Counted from the stretch's first letter, positions 1 through 5,556 are shown. The stretch is DNA of 9,984 nt from Actinomycetes bacterium (GCA_023387135.1 JAEWIK010000294.1:1-9984); one strand, 5' to 3'. Notes: generated by a model not told the origin, from the letters alone. A program made the numbers and translations.

Positions 1-82
1 GGATGACAGTCGGTTCGCCGCCTTCGAGGACGGCGACGACGGAGTTGGTGGTGCCGAGGTCGATGCCGACTGCTCGAGCCAT
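1..82 (-). CDS. dnaK: Chaperone DnaK (Hsp70), N-terminal fragment
   Basis: Only the first 27 codons are visible; the gene runs off the left edge. The reverse strand reads [20 protein letters not shown] and continues GGEPTVI, the universally conserved phosphate-1 loop that starts the Hsp70 ATPase domain (GIDLGTTNS, with the acidic residue D8 and the T11/T12 pair that contact nucleotide). DnaK is the cytosolic ATP-dependent chaperone working with DnaJ and GrpE. The ATG at 82-80 is fixed by a strong GGAGG ribosome site seven bases upstream and by agreement with the family N-terminus. Upstream lie two HAIR-like inverted repeats, so heat-shock control by HspR is expected; in actinobacteria hspR usually lies downstream in the dnaK operon, outside this window. 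Confidence 0.97.
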   Translation of the reverse strand, partial: MARAVGIDLGTTNSVVAVLEGGEPTVI

Positions 83-89
83 GGTTGTT

Positions 90-96
90 ACCTCCA
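90..96 (-). promoter_or_regulatory. dnaK ribosome binding site
   Basis: The reverse complement reads TGGAGGT, a near-perfect Shine-Dalgarno core (GGAGG at 95-91), with eight bases (90-83) between it and the ATG at 82. It is the strongest ribosome site in the window and shows that dnaK has a true leader, unlike several neighbours. Confidence 0.85.
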
Positions 97-112
97 AAGA
101 GTCAGGGTTTCG

Positions 113-137
113 CGGTTGAGCCTAGCACGCTCAATCG
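113..137. promoter_or_regulatory. Second HAIR-like inverted repeat, box 2
   Basis: TTGAGC (116-121), 7-nt spacer, GCTCAA (129-134), with further pairing of 113-114 to 136-137 after one mismatch. The spacing is that of HAIR sites and the core TTGAG/CTCAA is kept, but it is a weaker match than box 1. Its centre is 27 bp from that of box 1 and it covers the candidate dnaK -10 box. Assignment as an HspR site is inference from this similarity. Confidence 0.6.
119..124 (-). promoter_or_regulatory. Candidate -10 box of the dnaK promoter
   Basis: The reverse strand reads TAGGCT, matching the actinobacterial TANNNT form. It would start transcription near 112 and give a leader of about 30 nt containing the GGAGG site. 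No good -35 hexamer is visible; the -35 region coincides with the HAIR box at 142-162. The -10 lies inside the second HAIR-like repeat, so repressor binding would block RNA polymerase directly. Confidence 0.45.
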
Positions 138-141
138 CAAG

Positions 142-162
142 GTTGAGTACACCAGACTCAAC
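142..162. promoter_or_regulatory. HAIR operator (HspR binding site), box 1
   Basis: GTTGAGT, a 7-nt spacer, then ACTCAAC: a perfect 7-bp inverted repeat. The known HAIR consensus is CTTGAGT-N7-ACTCAAG, so only the outermost base pair differs and the arm length and spacing agree. It lies 60 bp upstream of the dnaK start codon, where HspR repression of the dnaK operon is established in Streptomyces and relatives. It sits between divergent genes, so it could also influence the HAD gene at 272. Confidence 0.85.
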
Positions 163-192
163 TTGGGGACGGGTCAGGGTATTCCCCCCGTG

Positions 193-246
193 GTGACGAA
201 ACCCCTCGCCGGGGCGGTCACGAAACTGCGCCGGTTCGCGTGAACC
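193..246. repeat. Short repeats upstream of the HAD gene
   Basis: GTGACGAAAC (193-202) recurs with one change as GTCACGAAAC (217-226), a 24-bp period. Just downstream GGTTC (233-237) and GAACC (242-246) form an inverted repeat with a 4-nt centre, ending 25 bp before the HAD start codon. No clear -10/-35 pair is visible here. These may be an operator for the HAD-proline dehydrogenase transcript, but nothing identifies a regulator. Confidence 0.35.
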
Positions 247-271
247 CCGCCGTCACGGAAGAATGACATCC

Positions 272-934
272 ATGGCAGGCGCGGTCGTCTTCGACATGGA
301 TGGAACCCTCACCGACAGCGAGGAGACGTGGGACATCGTCCGCCGCGGGCTCGCAGCCGCCGAGGGACTGCCGTGGCCCGACGGGTCCACCCAGGCGATG
401 ATGGGGATGTCGACCCAGGAGTGGGCCGCCCACCTCGTGGAGGTCGTGGGAATCTCCGGCACCCCCGAGGAGGTCGCCCAGCGCACCATCGACGGCATGA
501 AGGCGGCCTACCACCGTGGCATCCAGTTGCTCCCGGGCGCCCTCGACGTGATCGACCGCCTCGGCGCGCACTGGCGCCTGGGGCTCGCCAGCTCGTCCCC
601 CCGCGTCCTCATCGAGGCGGGGCTGGAGGCGATGGGCGCCACCGACAGGTTCGCCGTCACCCTCTCCACCGAAGAGCTCAACGCCGGCAAGCCGGCCCCC
701 GACGTCTACCTGGAGGCGGCCCTCCGGCTGGGCGTCGAGCCCCGGTTCGCCGTCGCGGTCGAGGACGCCCCGAACGGCATCAAGTCGGCCCATGCGGCGG
801 GCCTGTCGGTCATCGCCGTTCCCCCTCACTTCCACCCGCCCTCGGCAGACGTTCTCGAGCTCGCCGACGTGGTGGTCGATTCACTGGACGACATCTCCGT
901 CGACCTGGTCAAGAACCTCATCGAAAGGCGTTGA
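272..934 (+). CDS. HAD-family hydrolase, beta-phosphoglucomutase/sugar-phosphatase type
   Basis: A 220-residue cytosolic HAD-superfamily protein with an alpha-helical cap. Motif I is FDMDGTLTDSE (nucleophile D8, acid/base D10); a cap motif GMSTQEW lies near residues 45-51; motif II is the serine run at 107-109; motif III is K140 in GKPAPDVY; motif IV is E164-D165 in VEDAPNGIKSA. This layout is typical of the beta-phosphoglucomutase/YniC branch, which dephosphorylates or isomerises small sugar phosphates; the substrate cannot be read from sequence. An in-frame ATG exists at 263, but GGAAGA (257-262) is well spaced only from the ATG at 272, which also puts the DMDGT motif at the usual distance from the N-terminus. 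The stop is 8 bp before proline dehydrogenase, so the two are probably cotranscribed. Confidence 0.88.
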   Translation: MAGAVVFDMDGTLTDSEETWDIVRRGLAAAEGLPWPDGSTQAMMGMSTQEWAAHLVEVVGISGTPEEVAQRTIDGMKAAYHRGIQLLPGALDVIDRLGAHWRLGLASSSPRVLIEAGLEAMGATDRFAVTLSTEELNAGKPAPDVYLEAALRLGVEPRFAVAVEDAPNGIKSAHAAGLSVIAVPPHFHPPSADVLELADVVVDSLDDISVDLVKNLIERR

Positions 935-942
935 GAAGACAC

Positions 943-1866
943 ATGCTGCGTACTGCGCTGCTGCGAGCCGCCCGGAGCGACTGGCTCCGGAAGGTGGTGT
1001 CGGCGGCCCCACCCACCAGAGCCGTCGTGGCCCGCTTCATCGCGGGCGACACCATCGCCGAGGGACTGGAGGCGACGAAGGCACTGGCCAAGGACGGCCT
1101 GTACGCCACCATCGACGTGCTCGGCGAGGACACCACAGATCCGGCGCAGGCGGAGCGGGCGACGGCGTCCTACCTCGAGCTGCTCGCCGCCATCCCGGCG
1201 GCCGGGCTCGTCGGCGCGGTCGACGTCTCGCTCAAGCTCACCTCGCTGGGGTCGGGTCTCACGGGCGGCACCGAACTCGCCTACCGCAACGCCCGCAGGA
1301 TCTGCGAGGCGGCGGCGGAGGTGGGCGCCACCGTCACCATCGACGCCGAGGACCACACGACCACCGATCGCATGCAGGGGATCGTCGAGCAGTTGCGCAC
1401 GGAGTTCCCCGGTGTGGGGCTCGTGCTGCAGGCGATGCTGCACAGGACCCAGCAGGACGCGAAGAAGTTCTCCGGCCCCGGCACGCGCGTGCGGCTCTGC
1501 AAGGGCGCCTACGACGAGCCCGCCGAGGTCGCGCTGCGCGATCGTGCCGAGGTGAGTGCCGCGTACGTCTCGGCGGCCCGCACGCTCTTCAAGGGCCAGG
1601 GCTACCCGATGATCGCCTCCCACGACCCCGAGATCATCTCCGCGTGCGAGGTGCTGGCGGCGGAGACCGGACGCGACCCGGGCGACTACGAGTTCCAGAT
1701 GCTGTACGGGATCCGCACCGACGAGCAGCGCCGGCTCGCGGCGGCGGGTCACCGCGTCCGCGTGTACGTCCCCTGCGGCACCGACTGGTGGGGCTACTTC
1801 GTCCGTCGGCTCGCGGAGCGCCCGGCCAACCTCACGTTCTTCCTGCGTGCGCTGGTGGGCCGCTGA
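943..1866 (+). CDS. Proline dehydrogenase (monofunctional, FAD-dependent)
   Basis: A 307-residue protein matching the single-domain PRODH family (PutB/PruB type), which oxidises L-proline to pyrroline-5-carboxylate using FAD and passes electrons to the respiratory chain at the membrane. Visible family blocks: VSLKLT with K98, IDAED near 133-137, LQAML near 162-166, RLCKGAY at 184-190, SHD at 226-228, YEFQMLYG at 249-256, and the C-terminal YVPCGTDWWGYFVRRLAERP, whose R288-R289 pair binds the proline carboxylate. Position 278 is Cys where relatives I recall carry Tyr or Phe. The ATG at 943 follows GAGAAG (933-938) and begins 8 bp after the HAD stop, so it is likely cotranscribed with it. The partner pyrroline-5-carboxylate dehydrogenase is not in the window. 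Open frame continues far upstream of 943, but that part is a shadow of the HAD gene. Confidence 0.93.
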   Translation: MLRTALLRAARSDWLRKVVSAAPPTRAVVARFIAGDTIAEGLEATKALAKDGLYATIDVLGEDTTDPAQAERATASYLELLAAIPAAGLVGAVDVSLKLTSLGSGLTGGTELAYRNARRICEAAAEVGATVTIDAEDHTTTDRMQGIVEQLRTEFPGVGLVLQAMLHRTQQDAKKFSGPGTRVRLCKGAYDEPAEVALRDRAEVSAAYVSAARTLFKGQGYPMIASHDPEIISACEVLAAETGRDPGDYEFQMLYGIRTDEQRRLAAAGHRVRVYVPCGTDWWGYFVRRLAERPANLTFFLRALVGR

Positions 1867-1870
1867 CGGG

Positions 1871-3034
1871 TCAGGAGACCGACGCGGCCCGGTCCAGGCC
1901 GGCCGTCAGGTCCGCCAGCAGGTCGCGGGCGTCCTCGATGCCGACGCTGAGTCGCAGCAGGCCATCGGTGATGCCCGCGGCGGCAAGGGCCTCGGGCGAC
2001 ATCGCCGCGTGCGTCATCGTCGCTGTGTGCGACACGAGCGACTCGACCCCACCGAGGGATTCCGCGAGGCAGAAGTGGTGGAGGCCGTCCACAAACCTTG
2101 CCACTGCCGCGGCGTCGTCGAGTTCGAAGGTGACTATCGCGCCGTAACCGGACTGCTGGCGTCCCGCGAGTTCGTGGCCCGGGTGCTCGGGCAGCCCCGG
2201 GTAGTGCACGGCGCGGACGGCGGGGTGCGACAGCAGCAGCCCGACGACCGCAGCGGCGTTCGCCTGCGCGGCGGCGACGCGGACGTGCAGCGTCCGCAGG
2301 CCGCGCAGCGTCAGGTAGGAGTCGAACGCGCCGCCCGTGACGCCGAGGCAGTTGGCCCACCAGGCCAACTCGGTGTGGTGCGGCTGTGTGGCCGCCACGA
2401 TCGCCCCGCCCACGACATCGCTGTGGCCGTTGAGGTACTTCGTCGTCGAGTGGACGACGATGTCGGCGCCGTGGTCGAGCGGACGCTGGACGGCAGGGCT
2501 CAGGAAGGTGTTGTCGGCCACGACGAGGGCGCCGACGGCGTGGGCGGAGTCAGCGACCGCGCGGAGGTCGGTGATCCGCAGCAGGGGGTTCGACGGCGTC
2601 TCCACCCAGACCATCGCGGTCCCCGGCCTGACTGCCTCGGTCACCACCGTCGGGTCGCTGAGGTCGACGAGGTCGAGGTCGAGCACGCCGCGCCGCGCGA
2701 GCGCGTCGAACAGCCGCCAGGTGCCGCCGTAGCAGTCGACCGGGGCCACCAGCCGTCCGCCGAGCGGGACCAGCGCCTGCACGACGGTGGAGATCGCCCC
2801 CATGCCGGACGCCGTCACCACCCCTCCGAAGCCGCCCTCGAGGTCGGCCACGGCGTCGGCGAGCAGCGAGCGGGTGGGATTGCCCGAGCGGCTGTAGTCG
2901 TACTCCCGCCGCTGGTCGTAGCCCTCGAACGAGAAGGTCGAGGACAGGTAGAGCGGCGGCACCACCGCTCCGTAGGCTGCGTCGGTGTTGACCCCGGCGC
3001 GAACGGCACGGGTCGCCGGTGTGGGCTCCGTCAT
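1871..3034 (-). CDS. metB: Cystathionine gamma-synthase
   Basis: A 387-residue PLP enzyme of the Cys/Met metabolism family, making cystathionine from an acylated homoserine and cysteine in methionine synthesis. PLP ligands are visible: YSR (Y47, R49), the SGMGAI phosphate loop at 76-81, stacking Y102 in DCYGG, D174 in VADNTF, and the Schiff-base lysine K199 in STTKYLNGHSDVVGG. ESLGGVESL and the terminal GIEDARDLLADL complete the fold. Blocks such as WANCLGVTGGAFDSY and LAESLGGVESL closely resemble E. coli MetB as I recall it, in sequence and in length (about 386). I chose the ATG at 3034 rather than 3082 because the family starts at this point and the extra 16 residues are unlike it. It converges on proline dehydrogenase with a 4-bp gap. 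A cystathionine gamma-lyase role is possible but less likely. Confidence 0.9.
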   Translation of the reverse strand: MTEPTPATRAVRAGVNTDAAYGAVVPPLYLSSTFSFEGYDQRREYDYSRSGNPTRSLLADAVADLEGGFGGVVTASGMGAISTVVQALVPLGGRLVAPVDCYGGTWRLFDALARRGVLDLDLVDLSDPTVVTEAVRPGTAMVWVETPSNPLLRITDLRAVADSAHAVGALVVADNTFLSPAVQRPLDHGADIVVHSTTKYLNGHSDVVGGAIVAATQPHHTELAWWANCLGVTGGAFDSYLTLRGLRTLHVRVAAAQANAAAVVGLLLSHPAVRAVHYPGLPEHPGHELAGRQQSGYGAIVTFELDDAAAVARFVDGLHHFCLAESLGGVESLVSHTATMTHAAMSPEALAAAGITDGLLRLSVGIEDARDLLADLTAGLDRAASVS

Positions 3035-3042
3035 GGTTGCCG

Positions 3043-3048
3043 ACCCTA
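3043..3048 (-). promoter_or_regulatory. Candidate -10 box (or ribosome site) of metB
   Basis: The reverse strand reads TAGGGT eight bases before the ATG at 3034, the spacing of a leaderless promoter. The AGGG inside it could instead be a Shine-Dalgarno sequence with a 9-nt spacer, so the reading is ambiguous. No riboswitch-like structure fits in the 148 bp shared with the divergent CBS gene. Confidence 0.4.
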
Positions 3049-3149
3049 CAGGGACCACCCGCGGGGCGAACCCCCGGACCATGCCGGACGAGGGGTTTTG
3101 CCGACCGCGCGGGTGGGAGTATTCCTCGCCACGCGCGCCCCGAAGCCTT

Positions 3150-3163
3150 CCGCCTCACGGCGG
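3150..3163. repeat. Short inverted repeat in the CBS gene promoter
   Basis: CCGCC, a 4-nt centre TCAC, then GGCGG. It occupies the -35/spacer region of the candidate promoter whose -10 is at 3171. It could be an operator; it is short and GC-rich, so chance is a real alternative. Confidence 0.3.
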
Positions 3164-3170
3164 CCGCGGG

Positions 3171-3176
3171 TAGCTT
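3171..3176 (+). promoter_or_regulatory. Candidate -10 box of the CBS-ybaK pair (leaderless)
   Basis: TAGCTT fits TANNNT and ends 6 bases before the ATG at 3183, so transcription would begin at or next to the start codon. No Shine-Dalgarno sequence precedes the ATG, which agrees with a leaderless message. Confidence 0.6.
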
Positions 3177-3182
3177 CGGTCC

Positions 3183-3611
3183 ATGAAGATCGCAGACGTC
3201 GTCCGGACCAAGGGCACAGCGGTTGTCACCATCGCGCCCGGGGCCACAGTGAAGCAACTGATCGACTCGCTCGCCGAGCACAACATCGGCGCGATAGTCG
3301 TGAGCAGCGACGGTCACCACATCGACGGCATCGTCAGCGAGCGGGACGTCGTCAGGCGCTTGGCGAGCATGGGGCCCTCGGTCCTGGAGGCGACCGTCGA
3401 GCAGATCATGACCGCCGAGGTGAAGACCGCCACCCTCGACGACCCGCTCGAGGACACCGCCGCCACGATGACGTACGCGAGGATCAGGCACCTTCCGGTC
3501 GTCGCGGAAGGCGAGTTGCGGGCGCTGGTGTCCATCGGGGACGTCGTCAAGTTCCGCATCGAGCAGTTGACGGACGAGCGCAACCAGCTCATCGACTACC
3601 TGCACGCCTGA
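3183..3611 (+). CDS. Tandem CBS-domain protein
   Basis: A 142-residue cytosolic protein made of two CBS domains, roughly residues 8-63 and 74-127, followed by a short helix (RIEQLTDERNQLIDYL). Each domain ends in the CBS signature: IVSERDVVRRL (D55) and LVSIGDVVKF (D120), where the aspartate normally contacts the ribose of bound adenosine nucleotides. Such stand-alone CBS pairs sense AMP, ATP or related ligands and often act on a partner; the partner is unknown here. The start codon lacks a ribosome site and follows a -10 box by 6 nt. The stop codon overlaps the next start (TGATG), so ybaK translation is probably coupled to it. No catalytic domain is present. Confidence 0.88.
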   Translation: MKIADVVRTKGTAVVTIAPGATVKQLIDSLAEHNIGAIVVSSDGHHIDGIVSERDVVRRLASMGPSVLEATVEQIMTAEVKTATLDDPLEDTAATMTYARIRHLPVVAEGELRALVSIGDVVKFRIEQLTDERNQLIDYLHA

Positions 3612-4090
3612 TGCCGGAGGAGGTGTCCAGGGCCGTCGCCGCGCTGCAGGCCCTGGGAGTCCCCCATGTCGCACGCCAGTACCCGCGGGCGAACTCGCTG
3701 GCCGAGGCCGCCGAGCTGCGAGGGCTGACGCCCGCCGACATCGTGAAGTCGATGGTCGTCCGCAGGGGCGAGGACGACTACCTGTTCGTCCTGGTGGGTG
3801 GCGACCGTGAGATCTCCTGGCCCAAGCTGAGGGCGCTGCTCGGCGTCAACCGGCTCTCCATGCCCAGCGCCGAGGTCGCCCTCCAGGTGACCGGCTATCC
3901 CCGCGGCACCATCACCCCCTTCGGTTCGACCACCGCCTGGCCCGTCATCGTGGACGCCGACATCCCCGGCCGCCGCATCTCCATGGGCGGAGGCTCCCAC
4001 GGCCTCGCGATCTCCCTGCAGGCCGATGACCTCATAGCCGCCCTCGACGCCACCGTCGCCGACATCTCCGACGCCCCCGCCCAGAGCTAG
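3611..4090 (+). CDS. YbaK/EbsC-family aminoacyl-tRNA deacylase
   Basis: A 159-residue single-domain protein of the YbaK/ProX superfamily, which hydrolyses wrongly charged tRNAs in trans (Cys-tRNAPro for YbaK; other substrates for relatives). Visible family features: the invariant lysine K46 in ADIVKSMVV, the preceding LAEAAELRG segment, the substrate-pocket PFG at 103-105 in GTITPFG, and the glycine-rich loop MGGGSHGLAI at 125-134. The start is fixed by the TGATG overlap with the CBS gene; the open frame upstream of 3611 is a shadow. I give no symbol because actinobacteria carry several subfamilies and the substrate cannot be assigned from sequence. Confidence 0.87.
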   Translation: MPEEVSRAVAALQALGVPHVARQYPRANSLAEAAELRGLTPADIVKSMVVRRGEDDYLFVLVGGDREISWPKLRALLGVNRLSMPSAEVALQVTGYPRGTITPFGSTTAWPVIVDADIPGRRISMGGGSHGLAISLQADDLIAALDATVADISDAPAQS

Positions 4091-4096
4091 CCCGCC

Positions 4097-4121
4097 GGCG
4101 TCAGTTGTCGGTGGAGTCGCC
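4097..4121. repeat. Direct repeat, left copy (relic of a gene 3' end)
   Basis: GGCGTCAGTTGTC plus 12 more bases match 4948-4972 at 22 of 25 positions, with the first 13 identical. On the reverse strand this copy reads GDSTDN followed by a stop, in the same frame and position as GHSRDN-stop in the phosphoribosyltransferase. It therefore looks like a second, displaced end of that gene. Upstream codons in this frame no longer resemble the enzyme beyond a few residues. Confidence 0.6.
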
Positions 4122-4124
4122 CCA

Positions 4125-4137
4125 CCTGCCGGGCAGG
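4125..4137. repeat. Palindrome CCTGCC-G-GGCAGG
   Basis: A perfect 6-bp inverted repeat about a single base, just inside the left direct repeat and 35 bp after the ybaK stop. Without a T-run it is a poor intrinsic terminator. It could be an operator or a fold-back stem at the 3' end of the CBS-ybaK transcript. Confidence 0.35.
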
Positions 4138-4211
4138 CGACGATCCGCGGCTGCACCGAGCCTGTCGCGCCCGGTGTCCACAGGGCCCGGCTGGGGAGGG
4201 AGGCGCTGGCT

Positions 4212-4217
4212 TATCCT
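4212..4217 (+). promoter_or_regulatory. Candidate -10 box of the toxin-antitoxin operon
   Basis: TATCCT fits TANNNT and would place the transcript start near 4224, about 30 nt before the preferred antitoxin start at 4254, with GGGAG (4242-4246) as ribosome site in between. No good -35 is visible; regulation by the antitoxin itself is usual for such modules. Confidence 0.45.
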
Positions 4218-4253
4218 TGACGCAAGCTCATGGACGAGGTCGGGAGCCCGACG

Positions 4254-4493
4254 ATGCAACAGGTCAACATCCATCAGGCGAGGACGCAGTTGTCGGCCCT
4301 GCTGGAGCAGGTGCGGGCCGGAGAGAGCTTCGTGATCGCCAAGGCCGGGAAGCCAGTGGCGGTCGTGTCTCCTTACCCGGCGCGTGCCGTCGGAGAGCGC
4401 ATCGGTTTCCTGGCCGGCCAGATCCTCGTCCCTGACGACTTCGACGACCTGGGGCGCGACGAGATCGCCCTCATGTTCGGCAAAGCACCGTGA
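4254..4493 (+). CDS. Phd/YefM-family antitoxin
   Basis: A 79-residue type II antitoxin. The N-terminal half is the Phd/YefM DNA-binding and dimerisation domain, with the typical opening MQQVNIHQARTQLSALLEQV and the AGESFVIAKAGKPVAVVSP strand region (residues 22-40). The acidic, hydrophobic tail (about 50-79, FDDLGRDEIALMFG) is where such proteins wrap the toxin. An in-frame ATG at 4230 would add eight residues, but GGGAG at 4242-4246 with a 7-nt spacer and the family N-terminus favour 4254. The last codons overlap the toxin start (GTGA), a translational coupling usual for these pairs. It should neutralise the PIN toxin and repress its own promoter. Confidence 0.9.
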   Translation: MQQVNIHQARTQLSALLEQVRAGESFVIAKAGKPVAVVSPYPARAVGERIGFLAGQILVPDDFDDLGRDEIALMFGKAP

Positions 4494-4906
4494 GGCTGCT
4501 GCTCGACACTCATCTGCTGCTGTGGGCGGCTGCCGGCACTCTTCCCCCGGAACTGGCGCGCCACGTCGCAGATGAGGACAACGACCTCAGTTTCAGCCCT
4601 GCCAGCATCTGGGAGATCGTCATCAAGAAGGGCCTCGGGCGCCCGGACTTCACCGTCGATCCGGCACGGCTCCATCACGGGTTGATCGCGAGCGGATACC
4701 TCGAGGTACCGATCACAGGTCGCGCGACCTTGCATGTCGCGACCCTGCCCGCCCTCCACAAGGACCCGTTTGACAGGCTGCTGGTGGCGCAGGCGATCGA
4801 GGAAGGATTGACGCTGCTGACTGCCGATCGTTCGCTCGCCGGCTACCCGGGCCGGGTCACGTGCATCCCCGCGTCCGCATCAGATCCGGGGGATGCGAGG
4901 GCCTGA
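4490..4906 (+). CDS. VapC-type PIN-domain ribonuclease toxin
   Basis: A 138-residue PIN-domain protein, the usual size for VapC toxins, which are Mg-dependent ribonucleases cutting tRNA or rRNA. The acidic metal-binding residues are all present: D6 in LLLDTHLLLW, E42 in SIWEIVIKKGLG, D95 in KDPFDRLLVAQA and D113 in LLTADRSLAGY, so the enzyme looks intact. The start is GTG at 4490, overlapping the antitoxin stop (TGA at 4491-4493). The KDPFDR and HLLLW motifs are of the group normally paired with Phd/YefM antitoxins. The RNA target is not predictable. The gene converges on the phosphoribosyltransferase with 45 bp between stops, and the whole module lies between the two direct repeats. Confidence 0.9.
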   Translation: MRLLLDTHLLLWAAAGTLPPELARHVADEDNDLSFSPASIWEIVIKKGLGRPDFTVDPARLHHGLIASGYLEVPITGRATLHVATLPALHKDPFDRLLVAQAIEEGLTLLTADRSLAGYPGRVTCIPASASDPGDARA

Positions 4907-4947
4907 CCTCCGTCGGCGTGCGATCGAGGGCGGCGCCGGCGACCGAA

Positions 4948-4972
4948 GGCGTCAGTTGTCCCTGGAGTGGCC
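4948..4972. repeat. Direct repeat, right copy (3' end of the phosphoribosyltransferase)
   Basis: Partner of 4097-4121, offset by 851 bp. Here the repeat contains the last seven codons and the stop (4954-4952, reverse strand) of the intact phosphoribosyltransferase gene. The two copies flank the toxin-antitoxin module. Confidence 0.6.
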
Positions 4973-5440
4973 TAGCAAGGGGGGCTCGCTGGACCAGGGG
5001 AAGGAGATCCACTCGTCGGTGCGCTTCCAGACGTAGTCGCACTTCACCACGGACTGGGACTTCTCGTACAGGACGGCGGTACGGGTCTCCGCGACGTGCT
5101 GGGCGCAGAAGTCGCGCACCATGCGCAGGGTCTCGCCGGTGTCGGCGACGTCGTCGATGATGAGCACGCGCTGGCCGGACAGGTGAACCGAGGCGGGGAC
5201 CGGCGGCAGCAGCACCGGCATCGGGAGCCGCTCCTCCACGCCGGTGTAGAACTCGACGTTGATGATGTGCAGGTTCTTGATACCCATCGCGTAGCTCATC
5301 GTGCCTGCCGGCAGCAGGCCGCCGCGCGTGATCGAGAGGATGAGGTCGGGGATGTAGCCGGAGTCGACCACCTGCTTGGCGAGTTCGCGGGCCGCCACCC
5401 CGAAGTTCTCCCAGGTGAGAACCTCACGCACTGTCGTCAT
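4952..5440 (-). CDS. Phosphoribosyltransferase (purine-salvage type)
   Basis: A 162-residue type I phosphoribosyltransferase. The PRPP-binding loop is RVLIIDDVADTGETL at 91-105 (D96, D97, T101, G102), preceded by the PPi loop ITRGGLLPAG at 37-46. The aromatic C-terminal segment YVWKRTDEWISFPW resembles the base-binding hood of xanthine/hypoxanthine-guanine salvage enzymes, which transfer PRPP ribose-phosphate to a purine; the exact base is inferred only. I chose the ATG at 5440, with AGGA at 5451-5448 and a 7-nt spacer, over the in-frame start at 5503, because actinobacterial relatives begin MT-REVLTW-like. It is divergent from acylphosphatase. Its 3' end is duplicated beyond the toxin-antitoxin module. 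Confidence 0.85.
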   Translation of the reverse strand: MTTVREVLTWENFGVAARELAKQVVDSGYIPDLILSITRGGLLPAGTMSYAMGIKNLHIINVEFYTGVEERLPMPVLLPPVPASVHLSGQRVLIIDDVADTGETLRMVRDFCAQHVAETRTAVLYEKSQSVVKCDYVWKRTDEWISFPWSSEPPLLGHSRDN

Positions 5441-5505
5441 TGCCCCATCCTGCCAGCATCTCGACCCCTCCGATGACCGCCCTACTAGCACGGCGACCCG
5501 CAAGG

Positions 5506-5540
5506 CGACGGCCGCGAGCCGGGGCGGACGGCGGCCGTCG
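5506..5540. promoter_or_regulatory. Perfect 10-bp inverted repeat between divergent promoters
   Basis: CGACGGCCGC (5506-5515) and GCGGCCGTCG (5531-5540) are exact inverted copies with 15 bp between them. The right arm ends 4 bp before the candidate acylphosphatase -10, so the element covers its -35 region and lies upstream of the phosphoribosyltransferase start. Size and position suit a dimeric regulator; no specific family is recognised. Confidence 0.5.
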
Positions 5541-5544
5541 ACAC

Positions 5545-5550
5545 TAGGCT
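5545..5550 (+). promoter_or_regulatory. Candidate -10 box of acylphosphatase (leaderless)
   Basis: TAGGCT ends 6 bases before the ATG at 5557, so the transcript would start at about the start codon. No Shine-Dalgarno sequence is visible upstream. Confidence 0.6.
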
Positions 5551-5556
5551 GACGGG

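Noticed and set aside
328..942. Open frame extending proline dehydrogenase upstream by 205 codons
   Set aside because: It lies out of frame over the HAD gene, is arginine- and proline-rich as expected of a GC-rich shadow, and no PRODH homology precedes the ATG at 943.
3035..3182. Possible riboswitch upstream of metB
   Set aside because: The start codon lies about 8 nt from a -10-like box, and no SAM- or cobalamin-riboswitch signature is visible in the spacer.
1847..3610. Open frame extending ybaK upstream by 588 codons, across metB
   Set aside because: It is antisense to metB and overlaps the CBS gene in another frame; its composition is that of a shadow frame. The YbaK fold starts at 3611.
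4217..4222. TTGACG as a -35 box for the antitoxin
   Set aside because: The hexamer is good, but 17-18 bp downstream there is no -10-like sequence; the upstream TATCCT fits better.
4860..4951. Possible attachment site or integrase remnant beside the toxin gene
   Set aside because: Apart from the 25-bp repeat I see no integrase fragment, tRNA end or terminal inverted repeat.
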